DNA of 44,859 nucleotides from Candidatus Aminicenantes bacterium UBA2190. GTDB lineage: Bacteria > Acidobacteriota > Aminicenantia > UBA2199. The stretch's first letter is position 1. Each line of letters starts with the position of its first letter. The notes beneath the pieces were generated by a model. That model was not told where the DNA came from. It was given only the letters and a program-made list of their open reading frames with translations, and made no database searches. Of this stretch, positions 27,366-37,123 are shown piece after piece. The DNA lies in NCBI GenBank assembly GCA_002335385.1, contig DCVK01000027.1, positions 1 to 44,859 of the forward strand, in the 5' to 3' direction. A program made the translations under genes and the position numbers.

Positions 27366-27633
27366 GGGCCCCCGCTTTTTTGGCGAATACCTGCTGCATG
27401 TTCGCCAGCACGTCGCCCAGGAAGGCCTCCTCCTCGGGGAGCAGGTTGTTCTCCGTCTTGCGCCGCAGCTCCTGGAGCAGGTCGATGAAGAAGCGCGCCC
27501 CCGCGGCGTCCAGGGCGGCTTTGCCGGTCAGGGGATCGGGGACCTCACCCAGGCGGATCATGCCCTGAGTCGCCAGCAGGACCACGATGGCGCGGATGTC
27601 CCTCTGCTCCGGGTATGCTTTCCCTTGTCCCAT
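27358..27633 (-). CDS. DUF1844 domain protein
   Basis: A 91-residue protein with the DUF1844 pattern IVVLLATQGMIRLGEVPDP followed by ARFFIDLLQELRRKTENNLLPEEEAFL and a final helix. The function is unknown; the domain is widespread in Acidobacteria, delta-proteobacteria and planctomycetes. ATG at 27633 (MGQGKAY) was chosen because a TTGAAC-17-TATAGT promoter ends 7 nt upstream and the residues before it are unconserved. It is first in the DUF1844-TPR-DUF4388-ribF transcript and is divergent from mazG. Confidence 0.83.
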   Translation of the reverse strand: MGQGKAYPEQRDIRAIVVLLATQGMIRLGEVPDPLTGKAALDAAGARFFIDLLQELRRKTENNLLPEEEAFLGDVLANMQQVFAKKAGAHG

Positions 27634-27640
27634 GGCGTTA

Positions 27641-27669
27641 ACTATACCACAAGCCCCGCCCATGTTCAA
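27641..27669 (-). promoter_or_regulatory. Promoter of DUF1844 operon, predicted leaderless
   Basis: On the minus strand TTGAAC (27669-27664), 17-nt spacer, TATAGT (27646-27641), then 7 nt to the ATG at 27633. No Shine-Dalgarno sequence. Confidence 0.65.
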
Positions 27670-27697
27670 AGTCAATAGCCGGCGGCGAAGGCCGCTC

Positions 27698-27726
27698 TTG
27701 CCACGACCGGCCGACCGCGCTATGAT
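27698..27726 (+). promoter_or_regulatory. Promoter of mazG
   Basis: TTGCCA (27698-27703), 17-nt spacer, TATGAT (27721-27726). Transcription would start near 27733. The boxes are back to back with the promoter of the divergent DUF1844 operon, 28 nt apart. Confidence 0.7.
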
Positions 27727-27758
27727 ATCATTCCGTGCCGCCGGGAGGCGGCGTTGCC

Positions 27759-28538
27759 ATGAAGGAATTCAGCCGTTTGCTCGCCATCATGAAGAAGCTG
27801 CGCCACCCGCGGCGCGGCTGCCCCTGGGACCTGAAGCAGACCCCGGCCGCGCTGAAGGAGTACGTGCTGGAAGAGGCCCACGAACTGATCGAGGCCATCG
27901 ACGGCAGCGATCCCGGCGCCGTTTGCGAGGAGCTGGGCGACCTGCTGCTGCAGATCGTCTTCCTGGCCCAGATCGCCGCCGAGGAAGGGTCCTTCTCCAT
28001 CGCCGAGGTGATTGCCGGCATCAGCGACAAGCTGGTGCGCCGCCATCCCCACATTTTTGGCCGAACCAAGGTGTCGGGCGCCGACGAGGTCAAGGCCAAC
28101 TGGGAGCAGATCAAGATCGCCGAGAAAAACAAGCCCAGCGTCATCTCCGACTACCCGGCCGCCATGCCCGCGCTGCTGCTGGCCAAGCGCATCGCCTCCC
28201 AGGCGTCGGGGGTCGGCTTCGATTGGGGGGACGCCTCCCAGGCGCTGGAGAAGGTCGTCGAGGAGACCGCCGAGCTGCGTGCCGAGATCGCCGACGGCCG
28301 CCGGCACCAGGCCGAGGACGAGATCGGCGACCTGCTGTTCGCCGTGGCCAACGTGGCGCGGCTGCTGGAGATCAATCCCGAGTTCGCCCTGGCCCGCGCC
28401 AACCGCAAATTCACCGGCCGCTTCCGCTTCGTCGAAGCGGAGCTGCGCCGGCAGGGCCGGGATATCGCCTCGGCTTCCCTGGCGGAGATGGAGGAACTCT
28501 GGCAGAGGGCCAAGGCCGAGCTCGATGAAACTTCGTGA
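27759..28538 (+). CDS. mazG: Nucleoside triphosphate pyrophosphohydrolase MazG
   Basis: Hydrolyses NTPs/dNTPs to the monophosphates, for house-cleaning or ppGpp control. The 259-residue protein has two MazG folds: the first with RGCPWDLKQT and the metal-binding LEEAHELIEAID..EELGDLLLQ helices, the second with EETAELRAEI and EDEIGDLLFAVANVARLL. The ATG at 27759 follows GGGAGG (27743-27748). A GTG at 27735, just after the -10 box, would give a leaderless form eight residues longer. The TGA stop is the first unit of heptamer locus D. It is monocistronic. Confidence 0.94.
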   Translation: MKEFSRLLAIMKKLRHPRRGCPWDLKQTPAALKEYVLEEAHELIEAIDGSDPGAVCEELGDLLLQIVFLAQIAAEEGSFSIAEVIAGISDKLVRRHPHIFGRTKVSGADEVKANWEQIKIAEKNKPSVISDYPAAMPALLLAKRIASQASGVGFDWGDASQALEKVVEETAELRAEIADGRRHQAEDEIGDLLFAVANVARLLEINPEFALARANRKFTGRFRFVEAELRRQGRDIASASLAEMEELWQRAKAELDETS

Positions 28539-28819
28539 CGCGTGACGCGTAACGCGTGACGCGCTAAGATAAAAATTCCGAATCACAAATTCGAAAAATC
28601 CAGGCAAATTCCAGGTAAAAAAATCCTAGTGACCGAAACGAAGACGCTGGCAGCGCCTAGGTTTGGGGGTATTCGGTCAAAGTCCCCGCCAGGAAAGAGG
28701 AATGTTGCCTGGGTTCCCCGCACGAATTTCTTTTTTCATTAGCACTTTGCATTTTAGGAATTTATCTGCTCAGAATTTGGAAAATTCTTCCGCGTCACGC
28801 GTTACGCGTCACGTCAGTC
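28535..28819. repeat. Heptamer repeat locus D (perfect 23-bp inverted arms)
   Basis: Left arm 28535-28562 has units GTGACGC, GTGACGC, GTAACGC, GTGACGC. The right arm 28792-28819 is the reverse complement followed by GTCAGTC. A perfect 23-bp inverted repeat joins 28541-28563 and 28791-28813. The roughly 230-nt core is AT-richer than the genes and holds smaller palindromes: GACCGAA (28631) with TTCGGTC (28672), and CGCTG-G-CAGCG at 28645-28655. The core has no gene. The mazG stop codon is inside the first unit; the locus lies between convergent genes. Confidence 0.92.
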
Positions 28820-28836
28820 ATTTGTTTTGAGCCTGG

Positions 28837-29331
28837 CTATTGCTCGATCTCGCCGAAATCCTCGCCCGACAGGGAGTCAAACCAGCGGCCGATCCTGTCC
28901 TCGCCGCCCAGGCAGTTGCTGAAAACGTCGGCCAGCACCGATGTCTCCAGCACTTGCCGCGAAACGTAGATCTTGGCGTGGTTCTTCAGCGCCAGCGCCA
29001 CGGCGTCCGACGGCCGGCAGTCGATGACCTTTTCCAGGCCGTCCTTCTCGATGTGCAGCTCGGCGTAGTAGGTGTTCTCGACGATGTCGGTGATGATCAC
29101 CTTGGCCAGCAGGGCCTCCAGGTCATGCATGATGTTCTGCATCAGGTCGTGGGTCATGGGCCGGGGCGAGCAGACGTTCTCCAGCTCCATGGCGATGGCA
29201 TTGGCCTCGCTCATGCCGATCCAGATGGGGATGACCTTCTTCTCGTCGAGCGCCTTGAGCACCATGACCGGTGACTTGGACACCTGGTCCATGATCAGGC
29301 CGACGAGGTTCACTTCGATGAATCGTTCCAT
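28837..29331 (-). CDS. Bifunctional nuclease (BFN/DUF151) family protein
   Basis: A 164-residue protein with the DUF151 features: VNLVGLIMDQVSKSPVMVLK at the start, the conserved PIWIGMSEANAIAMELE, RPMTHDLM, and CRPSDAVALALK near residue 115. Family members were described as dual DNase/RNase in plants and remain poorly defined in bacteria; a link to the acidic C-terminus (GEDFGEIEQ) is unknown. ATG at 29331 is preferred to the GTG at 29340 because the TTGACA-17-TATATA promoter puts the expected transcript start near 29334, downstream of the GTG. It stands between two repeat loci. Confidence 0.9.
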   Translation of the reverse strand: MERFIEVNLVGLIMDQVSKSPVMVLKALDEKKVIPIWIGMSEANAIAMELENVCSPRPMTHDLMQNIMHDLEALLAKVIITDIVENTYYAELHIEKDGLEKVIDCRPSDAVALALKNHAKIYVSRQVLETSVLADVFSNCLGGEDRIGRWFDSLSGEDFGEIEQ

Positions 29332-29341
29332 GCTCCCCACT

Positions 29342-29370
29342 TATATAGTATCAATTCAACTATTTGTCAA
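29342..29370 (-). promoter_or_regulatory. Promoter of bifunctional nuclease gene, near-leaderless
   Basis: On the minus strand a perfect TTGACA (29370-29365), 17-nt spacer, TATATA (29347-29342), and 10 nt to the ATG at 29331. The predicted leader is only about 3 nt. Confidence 0.75.
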
Positions 29371-29391
29371 TCGGAACGTGGACGGCCTTTC

Positions 29392-29506
29392 GTGATTCGT
29401 GATCCGTGATTCGTAATTCGAGAATCCTGATTTGTAGGCGGAAATTATCGCTGGATCGCCGTCCTTCTTGCGAATCACGAATCACGACTTACGAATTACG
29501 ATGACC
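29392..29506. repeat. Heptamer repeat locus E (inverted arms)
   Basis: Left arm 29392-29426 has GTGATTC, GTGATCC, GTGATTC, GTAATTC, GAGAATC. Right arm 29472-29506 has GAATCAC, GAATCAC, GACTTAC, GAATTAC, GATGACC. The core is about 45 nt. The neighbouring minus-strand gene ends TAAGTCG, the same as the unit TAAGTCG on the minus strand of the right arm. Confidence 0.9.
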
Positions 29507-29510
29507 CGAC

Positions 29511-29984
29511 TTATTCCTTGTCCGGTCTCCTGACGATCACCGTCTGGCCGTCGTCGCCCTGGACTCGGGCTTCGGCGAAGCGGACGCTGAAGTAGCCCTC
29601 GACCTTGAAGGGCAGGGGATAGCCCTTTTCCTTGAACAGTCCGAGGAAGTCATTGCCGTTGCCGCGCGGCAGATGCCGGCAGCCGCTGGCGTTGGCCATG
29701 ACCGGGAGCTCGACCGCTTCGATGGTGGTCGAGACTTCCGGCCGGCGGGCGAGGTGAGCCTTCAGCGCCTCGGCTTCCTGGCGGCTGAACTGCTCGTTGA
29801 TGTACTCCTCGGGGAAAGCGCGGTCCTTTTCTTCCAGCTGCCCGTAGTCCATGATGGCGCTTTCATAAGGCGCCAGGGGAACCTGGCGGCCGGCCACGAA
29901 CCAGGTGACCCGGACCTCCTCATAGGTCGTCCCCTCGTAAGTGAATCCGCGGACCAGGGAATGGACAGAATAGATCTCGGTCAT
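29511..29984 (-). CDS. Unrecognised soluble protein, 157 residues
   Basis: I do not recognise this family. It has no signal peptide or membrane segment. Visible features are an N-terminal mixed alpha/beta part (MTEIYSVHSLVRGFTYEG.., then VTWFVAGRQVPLAPYESAIMDYGQ), a central charged helix (SRQEAEALKAHLARRPE) and a C-terminal part with FLGLFKEKGYPLPFKVEGYFSVRFAEA. The ATG at 29984 has an excellent ribosome binding site (GGAGGAGAAA directly upstream), so it is translated. It is flanked by repeat loci on both sides. Codon use looks like the neighbours. Confidence 0.7.
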   Translation of the reverse strand: MTEIYSVHSLVRGFTYEGTTYEEVRVTWFVAGRQVPLAPYESAIMDYGQLEEKDRAFPEEYINEQFSRQEAEALKAHLARRPEVSTTIEAVELPVMANASGCRHLPRGNGNDFLGLFKEKGYPLPFKVEGYFSVRFAEARVQGDDGQTVIVRRPDKE

Positions 29985-30000
29985 TTTCTCCTCCAATCCT

Positions 30001-30015
30001 CAGTGACCAGTGACG
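30001..30015. repeat. Minimal heptamer pair G
   Basis: Two tandem copies of CAGTGAC (30001-30014) followed by GAGAG. It lies just upstream of the 157-residue protein gene and 20 nt from locus B. It may be a remnant or seed of another array. No inverted partner found. Confidence 0.45.
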
Positions 30016-30034
30016 AGAGCCATACAAGAAAAAC

Positions 30035-30206
30035 GAGGTTCGAAGTTCGAGGTTCGAAGTTCGAGGTTGAAGGGCAAAGAAACGAGCTTATACAATCTGG
30101 CAGATTCGAAGTTCGATAGCGAAGGGAATACATGTCTTGAATTGAATTTGAAAGAGCTCGTCTTGTTCTTCTACCGCCGAACGTCGAACGTCGAACATCG
30201 AACGCA
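30035..30206. repeat. Heptamer repeat locus B (inverted arms)
   Basis: Left arm 30035-30069 is five 7-nt units alternating GAGGTTC and GAAGTTC. Right arm 30179-30206 has GAACGTC, GAACGTC, GAACATC, GAACGCA. Two further units (GATTCGA, AGTTCGA) stand at 30103-30116 in the core. The unit type equals that of locus A 27 kb away. It fills the gap between pepA and the 157-residue protein gene. Confidence 0.9.
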
Positions 30207-30222
30207 CTGGAATTTGAGACTT

Positions 30223-31716
30223 TCATTTGGCCAGGTCCTGCAGGAACTGGACCAGCAATCGCACGCCGAAGCCGGTGGCGCCCTCGGCCGCCAGGCGGGA
30301 ATTCGGCTTGCTCAGGAACGCCGTGCCGGCGATGTCGATATGGGCGAACGGGGCCTTGCCGGCGAACTCCGACAAAAACAGGCCGGCCTTGATCGAGGAG
30401 CCGCCGTTGTAATTGGCGTTCTTCAGGTCGGCGACCTTGGAGACGATGCTCTCGCGGTATTCCGGGGGCAGCGGCATTTCCCACAGGAACTCGCCGCTGG
30501 TTTCGGCCGCCTGCAGCAGCCCTGAGCACAGCCTGCGGTTGCGGCAGAAGAGGCCGGCATAGGAGTCGCCCAGGGCGGTGACGATGGCGCCGGTCAGCGT
30601 GGACAGCTCGATGATCATCTCGGGCTTGCGCCGGGCGGCGACGATCAGGGCGTCGGCCAGGATCAGGCGCCCCTCGGCGTCGGTGTTGGCGATCTCCACC
30701 GTCTTGCCGTTGGCGAAGGTGATGATGTCGCCGGGCTTGTAGGCGCGGCGGCCGGGCAGATTCTCCGCCAGCGGCGCCAGGGCGGTCACCCGCACCGGCA
30801 GCTTCAGCCGGGCGACGGCGTTCATCACACCCAGGACCGCAGCCGCGCCGGCCATGTCGCTCTTCATCTCCTCCATGCTGTTGCCGGGTTTGAGGTTCAG
30901 GCCGCCGGCGTCGAAGGTGATCCCCTTGCCCACCAGCGCCACGGAGCGGCGGAACGACGCGGGCTGGTAGGTGAGGACCAGCAGCGCCGGCTCGCAGCAG
31001 GAAGACGCGCCCACGGCCAGCAGGCCGTTCAGGCCGTTCTCCTCCAGCTGTTGGCGACGCCAGGTCTCCAGCCCCAGCCCGTGGCAACGGGCGCTCTCGG
31101 CGAAGGCGGCGGCCATGGAGTCGGGGGTGACCCGGGCCGGGATCTCGTTGACCAGGTCGCGGACGCGCTCCACTTCCTCCAGGACGGCCTCCCGCGCGCG
31201 CAGCTCCGTGGCGTCGAGGGCGAGCCGCTTCCGGAAGGCTCCCGTTCGCCGGGCATCACCAGCAAACGCGGCGGCGGCCTTCGCTGCCAGGAAAATGCGC
31301 TCCACGGCCTTCTGCTTTTTTTTCCTATAGCGCTCGAAACGATAATTGTTCAAGTGCAGGTGGTCAACCAGGGTGCGCAGGTAGTCGGGCGGGAAGGGGC
31401 CGGGTGCGGTGAAATAGATCCAGGCCTTGCCCACGCGGTTCTCGCGCAGCAGCGCCATGGCGCGGCAGGCCCACTGGCGGGCGTCGGGCAGCGAGCCGGC
31501 GCCTCCGGCGCCCACGAGCAGGAACAGGCGCTGCTCCTGCAGCGAGTGGCAAACCAGCGCCTCGCCGATCTTGCCCTTCATCTGCTTTTGCCGGGCGGGG
31601 AACTCCAGGGCCGGGAACTCGCGCCAGAGCCCGGCGAGGTCCATGCCCTTGAAGACCGGGATGACGACGCAGGCGTGCGGCTCCGGCCGGCAGGAACTTT
31701 TCCTGATGATCTTCAT
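30223..31716 (-). CDS. pepA: Leucyl aminopeptidase (M17 family)
   Basis: A two-metal cytosolic aminopeptidase of 497 residues. The catalytic C-domain shows VGKGITFDAGGLNLKP (262-277; metal/catalytic K264 and D269), MKSDMAGAA (D287) and the signature NTDAEGRL (344-351; D346, E348, R350), followed by ELSTLTGA. The N-terminal domain is divergent, as usual. The ATG overlaps the thiL stop (ATGA). It is the last gene of the long YbhN-nrdR-hsp20-lon-thiL-pepA string. Family members in E. coli (XerA) also bind DNA; nothing here shows that. Confidence 0.96.
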   Translation of the reverse strand: MKIIRKSSCRPEPHACVVIPVFKGMDLAGLWREFPALEFPARQKQMKGKIGEALVCHSLQEQRLFLLVGAGGAGSLPDARQWACRAMALLRENRVGKAWIYFTAPGPFPPDYLRTLVDHLHLNNYRFERYRKKKQKAVERIFLAAKAAAAFAGDARRTGAFRKRLALDATELRAREAVLEEVERVRDLVNEIPARVTPDSMAAAFAESARCHGLGLETWRRQQLEENGLNGLLAVGASSCCEPALLVLTYQPASFRRSVALVGKGITFDAGGLNLKPGNSMEEMKSDMAGAAAVLGVMNAVARLKLPVRVTALAPLAENLPGRRAYKPGDIITFANGKTVEIANTDAEGRLILADALIVAARRKPEMIIELSTLTGAIVTALGDSYAGLFCRNRRLCSGLLQAAETSGEFLWEMPLPPEYRESIVSKVADLKNANYNGGSSIKAGLFLSEFAGKAPFAHIDIAGTAFLSKPNSRLAAEGATGFGVRLLVQFLQDLAK

Positions 31717-32671
31717 GCTGATCCCCTCCTGCCGGCAGCGTCTGCGGCGAAATGGTCGAAGCCGAGGCCGGCCACGGGCAGCCGGCGGCCGTTTTCCTGC
31801 ACCCGCAGGCGGCGCCCCTTGGTGATGCGGCCGATGACATGATAGCCCGTCCCCGTGCGGCGCAGGAGTTTTTCCCGCTCCGGGGAGACGGTGAACAACA
31901 GCTCATAATCCTCACCGCCGGAAAGCACCAGCTCTTTCTCGTCCAGCCCCCGTCGCCGGCATTCCCTGGTGAAGGCGGCGGGCCGCGGTATCTTTTCGTA
32001 GTCGATCACCGCCCCGACGTTCGAGGCGCGCAGCACGCGCGACAGGTCCAGCAGCAGGCCGTCGGAAATATCGATCATGGCATGGGCGAAGCGCGCGAGG
32101 ACCCTTCCCTTGGCGCACTGCGGGCGCGGGCGCTGGTGCAGGCGGATGAATGGCGAACGGCTCTCTCCCGCCAGCAGCAGCCGCAGCCCCAGGGCCGAGC
32201 CGCCGGTTGTCCCGGTGATGCCCACCAGGTCGCCGGGGCGCGCGCCGCAGCGCCGCAGCGGCCGGGAGCTCTCGCCGACGATGGTGACGGCGATGAGCAG
32301 CTTGTCGGCCCGGGAGGTGTCGCCGCCGGCCAGTTCCACGCCCCAGCGCCGGGCGGCGCGGGCAAGGCCGGCGAAGAAGCGGCGCAGGTCGGCGGGGGAC
32401 AGGCGGCCGGGGAAGCCCAGGCCCAGGTAGAAATACTGCGGCCGGCCGCCCATGGCGGCGATGTCCGAGACATTCACCGCCAATGCCTTTGCGGCCAGCA
32501 TGTCCATGGGGACATCGTGCAGGCGGAAGTGGACGTCCTCGATCAGCAGGTCGGTCGAGATCAGCTGGAATGACCGCCCGTGCCGGACGATCGAGGCGTC
32601 GTCGCCGATGCCCAGGCCGGAGCGGAAGGGGAACTTCTTCTGCAGGAAGGCGACGAAGCGCGGCTCGTCCA

Positions 32672-32672
<1 letters not shown>
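31713..32672 (-). CDS. thiL: Thiamine-monophosphate kinase
   Basis: Phosphorylates thiamine monophosphate to the diphosphate cofactor. The 319-residue protein has the AIR-synthase fold motifs GIGDDASIV (21-29), STDLLIEDVHF, VNVSDIAAMGG, ELAGGDTSRA, GTTGGSALG, MIDISDGLLLDL and GGEDYELLFTV. All metal-binding acidic motifs are visible. It is coupled to lon (1-nt overlap, TGATG) and pepA (ATGA). There are no other thiamine genes nearby; the start MDEPRFV is at the usual distance from the first motif. Confidence 0.96.
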
Positions 32673-35053
<2,381 letters not shown>

Positions 35054-35063
35054 GGTGGGCTCC

Positions 35064-35459
35064 CTACCTGATCTCCACGTCGATCTTGGATTCAGTGCGC
35101 TTGCGCACCTGGATGGTCAGCACGCCGTTCTCCATCAGCGACCGCACCGTGCTCGTCTCCAGGGGGAAATCGATGACGATCTTCTTGAAAAAGGCGCCGA
35201 ATTCCCTCTCGAACAGGTAATAGGTCACGGGATCGAGGCGCGGCTGCTTCTTGAAGCCCTTGATGATCAACTCCTGGTCGTTGATCATGGTGATGGAGAT
35301 GTCCTCCTTGGCCACCCCCGGCAGTTCCATCTCGATGACCAGGGAGTCGCGTGTCTCCACGATATTGGTGCTGGGCTTCCAGTCGGTGTGCGTGCTGATC
35401 CCCGAGGGATAGTTCTTGCTGATCTCGACCTCGAAATACGGGAAATTCTTCTTGCCCAT
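35064..35459 (-). CDS. Small heat-shock protein (Hsp20/alpha-crystallin)
   Basis: ATP-independent holdase chaperone, 131 residues. The alpha-crystallin domain spans about 25-120: WKPSTNIVETRDSLVIEMELPGV, DISITMINDQELIIKGFKK, FEREFGAFFKKIVIDFPLE and the closing NGVLTIQVRKR with the G-V-L motif. It lacks the C-terminal I-x-I tail in clear form (IDVEI is a possible substitute). A strong AGGAGG ribosome binding site precedes the ATG. It starts 1 nt after the nrdR stop and is followed by lon. No heat-shock promoter is seen; it relies on the upstream operon. Confidence 0.95.
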   Translation of the reverse strand: MGKKNFPYFEVEISKNYPSGISTHTDWKPSTNIVETRDSLVIEMELPGVAKEDISITMINDQELIIKGFKKQPRLDPVTYYLFEREFGAFFKKIVIDFPLETSTVRSLMENGVLTIQVRKRTESKIDVEIR

Positions 35460-35460
35460 T

Positions 35461-35916
35461 TCATTCCTCCTTTTTCAAGAGGCCCTGCAGCTCGGCGAGG
35501 AACTCTTCCAGGCTCTTGAACTCCAGGTACACCGAGGCGAAGCGCACGTAGGCCACCTTGTCCAGCTTCTTCAGCTTCTCCATGATCATGCCGCCGATCT
35601 TGAAGGTGGGCACCTCGCGGTCGGAGCGGGAGAAGAATTCCTCGACCTGCCGCGCCAGCTGCTCGATCTGCTTGGTCTGCACCGGCCGCTTCTCCAGGGC
35701 ACGGTACAGCCCCTTGCGGATCTTGTCCATGTCGAACGGCTCGCGCCGGCCGTCCTTCTTGACCACCATCAGCGGCACGTCTTCGATTTTCTCGTAGGTA
35801 GTGAAGCGCTTGCCGCAGTGCAGGCATTCGCGGCGGCGGCGGATGTACAGGCCATCCTTGCTCTCGCGGGTCTCGATCACCCGGTCGGCGATCTCAGCGC
35901 ATTGCGGACAGTTCAT
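35461..35916 (-). CDS. nrdR: Transcriptional repressor NrdR of ribonucleotide reductase genes
   Basis: A 151-residue regulator with N-terminal zinc ribbon (C3-x2-C6 and C31-x2-C34; RRRRECLHCGKRFTTYE) and an ATP-cone (VVKKDGRREPFDMDKIRKGLYRALEKRP). NrdR senses ATP/dATP and represses nrd genes at NrdR boxes. No nrd gene is in the window. The start overlaps the upstream YbhN-like gene by 23 nt, an unusually long overlap. It is tightly linked to hsp20 (1 nt). Confidence 0.97.
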   Translation of the reverse strand: MNCPQCAEIADRVIETRESKDGLYIRRRRECLHCGKRFTTYEKIEDVPLMVVKKDGRREPFDMDKIRKGLYRALEKRPVQTKQIEQLARQVEEFFSRSDREVPTFKIGGMIMEKLKKLDKVAYVRFASVYLEFKSLEEFLAELQGLLKKEE

Positions 35917-36916
35917 CTTTACCTCGCAGGCGGCCGAGCGACCGGATGCTCAGCCCCTCGTGCCACAGGGCGGCCAGACCCAGGGCGATGGGCACGGCCA
36001 GCAGCAGGAAATGGAACAGCAGGGTGAAGGCCACCGCCGTCTTTTCCGGCACCGCGTACAGCCCCACCAGGGCATAGGTCGCGGCCAGGTCCAGGCTGCC
36101 GGCCATGCCCGGCGTGGGCACGGCGGCCGAAACGAAGATCACGGCCAGGAAGGGGATGACCGGCAGCAGGCCGGTGTGGATGCCGAAGCCCCGCAGCAGC
36201 AGCCAGTAGGAGAAGACGATCACGCCCCAGTGCAGCAGCGACAGGGCGGCCACCGCCGCCATGCCCCGCCGGCCCAGATCCAGGCGCAGCGCCCGGACGA
36301 AGTGCAGGGCAAATCCGCTTGTTGGCTCCCGCCAGCGTCGCGGCAGGAGCCGGGACAGGCCGCGCACGAGCCGCTCGGTCCAGGGGAAGAACCGCGGGTG
36401 GTTGGCCAGGAGGATGAAGAAGAAGACCAGGATGACCAGCGGCAGCAGCAGCCAGGCCGCCGCCCGCAGCTGGCGCAGCACCGGCAGGGCTTCCTCGCGG
36501 GCAGCGGCCAGGTAGAGGGTGAGCAGGACCAGGACCGTCAGCAGATCGAACAGGCGCTCGTTGACGATGGTGGCGATGGTCTGGCTCTTCTTCATGCCCT
36601 CTTTCTCGGCCAGCAGCACCGGCCGGGCGATCTCGCCCAGGCGTCCCGGCAGCAGGTAGGAGATCATGAAGCCGATCAGCGAGAAGTTCCACAGGCTGCG
36701 GAAAGGGATGCCGCGCCGGAACGGCCGCAGCAGCACGCCCCAGCGCAGCGCCCGCAGCGCATACTGGGGGAGCATGAACAGAAGGAAGAGCAGCGGGTAG
36801 ATCCAATGGATGGACCCCCAGACGGCGCGGATGCCGGCGAAGTCGACGCGGCGCAGGAACAGCCAGACGAAGAACGCCGACAGGGCGGTAAAAAGCAAGC
36901 TCTTCCAGGATTTCAT
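35894..36916 (-). CDS. YbhN/UPF0104-type membrane protein (lysylphosphatidylglycerol synthase TM-like)
   Basis: A 340-residue protein with about eight membrane helices. It has the conserved LRALRWGVLLRP, GFMISYLLPGRLGEIARPVLL and PTPGMAGSLDLA segments of the lysyl-PG synthase transmembrane / UPF0104 family. It lacks the cytosolic aminoacyl-transferase domain of MprF, so a lipid flippase-like or glycan-lipid role is more likely than aminoacylation. The ATG at 36916 lies 8 nt after a -10 box (TTGACA-17-TACCAT) with no ribosome binding site, so a near-leaderless transcript is predicted. It leads the nrdR-hsp20-lon-thiL-pepA string. Confidence 0.85.
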   Translation of the reverse strand: MKSWKSLLFTALSAFFVWLFLRRVDFAGIRAVWGSIHWIYPLLFLLFMLPQYALRALRWGVLLRPFRRGIPFRSLWNFSLIGFMISYLLPGRLGEIARPVLLAEKEGMKKSQTIATIVNERLFDLLTVLVLLTLYLAAAREEALPVLRQLRAAAWLLLPLVILVFFFILLANHPRFFPWTERLVRGLSRLLPRRWREPTSGFALHFVRALRLDLGRRGMAAVAALSLLHWGVIVFSYWLLLRGFGIHTGLLPVIPFLAVIFVSAAVPTPGMAGSLDLAATYALVGLYAVPEKTAVAFTLLFHFLLLAVPIALGLAALWHEGLSIRSLGRLRGKDELSAMR

Positions 36917-36924
36917 CCCTGGCC

Positions 36925-36953
36925 ATGGTAGTCGTTTCCCCGCTGGATGTCAA
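36925..36953 (-). promoter_or_regulatory. Promoter of YbhN-nrdR-hsp20-lon operon, near-leaderless
   Basis: On the minus strand a perfect TTGACA (36953-36948), 17-nt spacer, TACCAT (36930-36925), 8 nt to the ATG at 36916. No Shine-Dalgarno sequence. Confidence 0.65.
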
Positions 36954-36982
36954 CTGCTGCGGGCGGGTCCTGGCTGCGAAAC

Positions 36983-37123
36983 GAGTTCAATAACTGGACG
37001 AGTTGACGGGTAGATGGGTAAAAGGGTTGAAGGGTTAGCACCCCCGGAAGTGATCTTATCTTAACTCTTCAACTCGTTAACTCTTGAACTCTTCAACGCT
37101 TCAACGTTTCAACACTTCAACGC
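36983..37123. repeat. Octamer repeat locus F (inverted arms)
   Basis: The right arm (37061-37123) is eight exact 8-nt steps with units TTAACTCT, TCAACTCG, TCAACGCT, TCAACGTT. The left arm (36983-37039) is a looser series of GGGTTGAA-like units that reads complementary. Period 8 instead of 7 is unique in the window. On the minus strand the last unit contains the stop codon (TGA, 37119-37117) of the histidine kinase gene. Confidence 0.88.

Noticed and set aside
28535..28819. Integron attC sites or IS element with terminal inverted repeats
   Set aside because: No integrase or transposase, no conserved core site (GTTRRRY) or target duplication seen, and arms differ in sequence from locus to locus.
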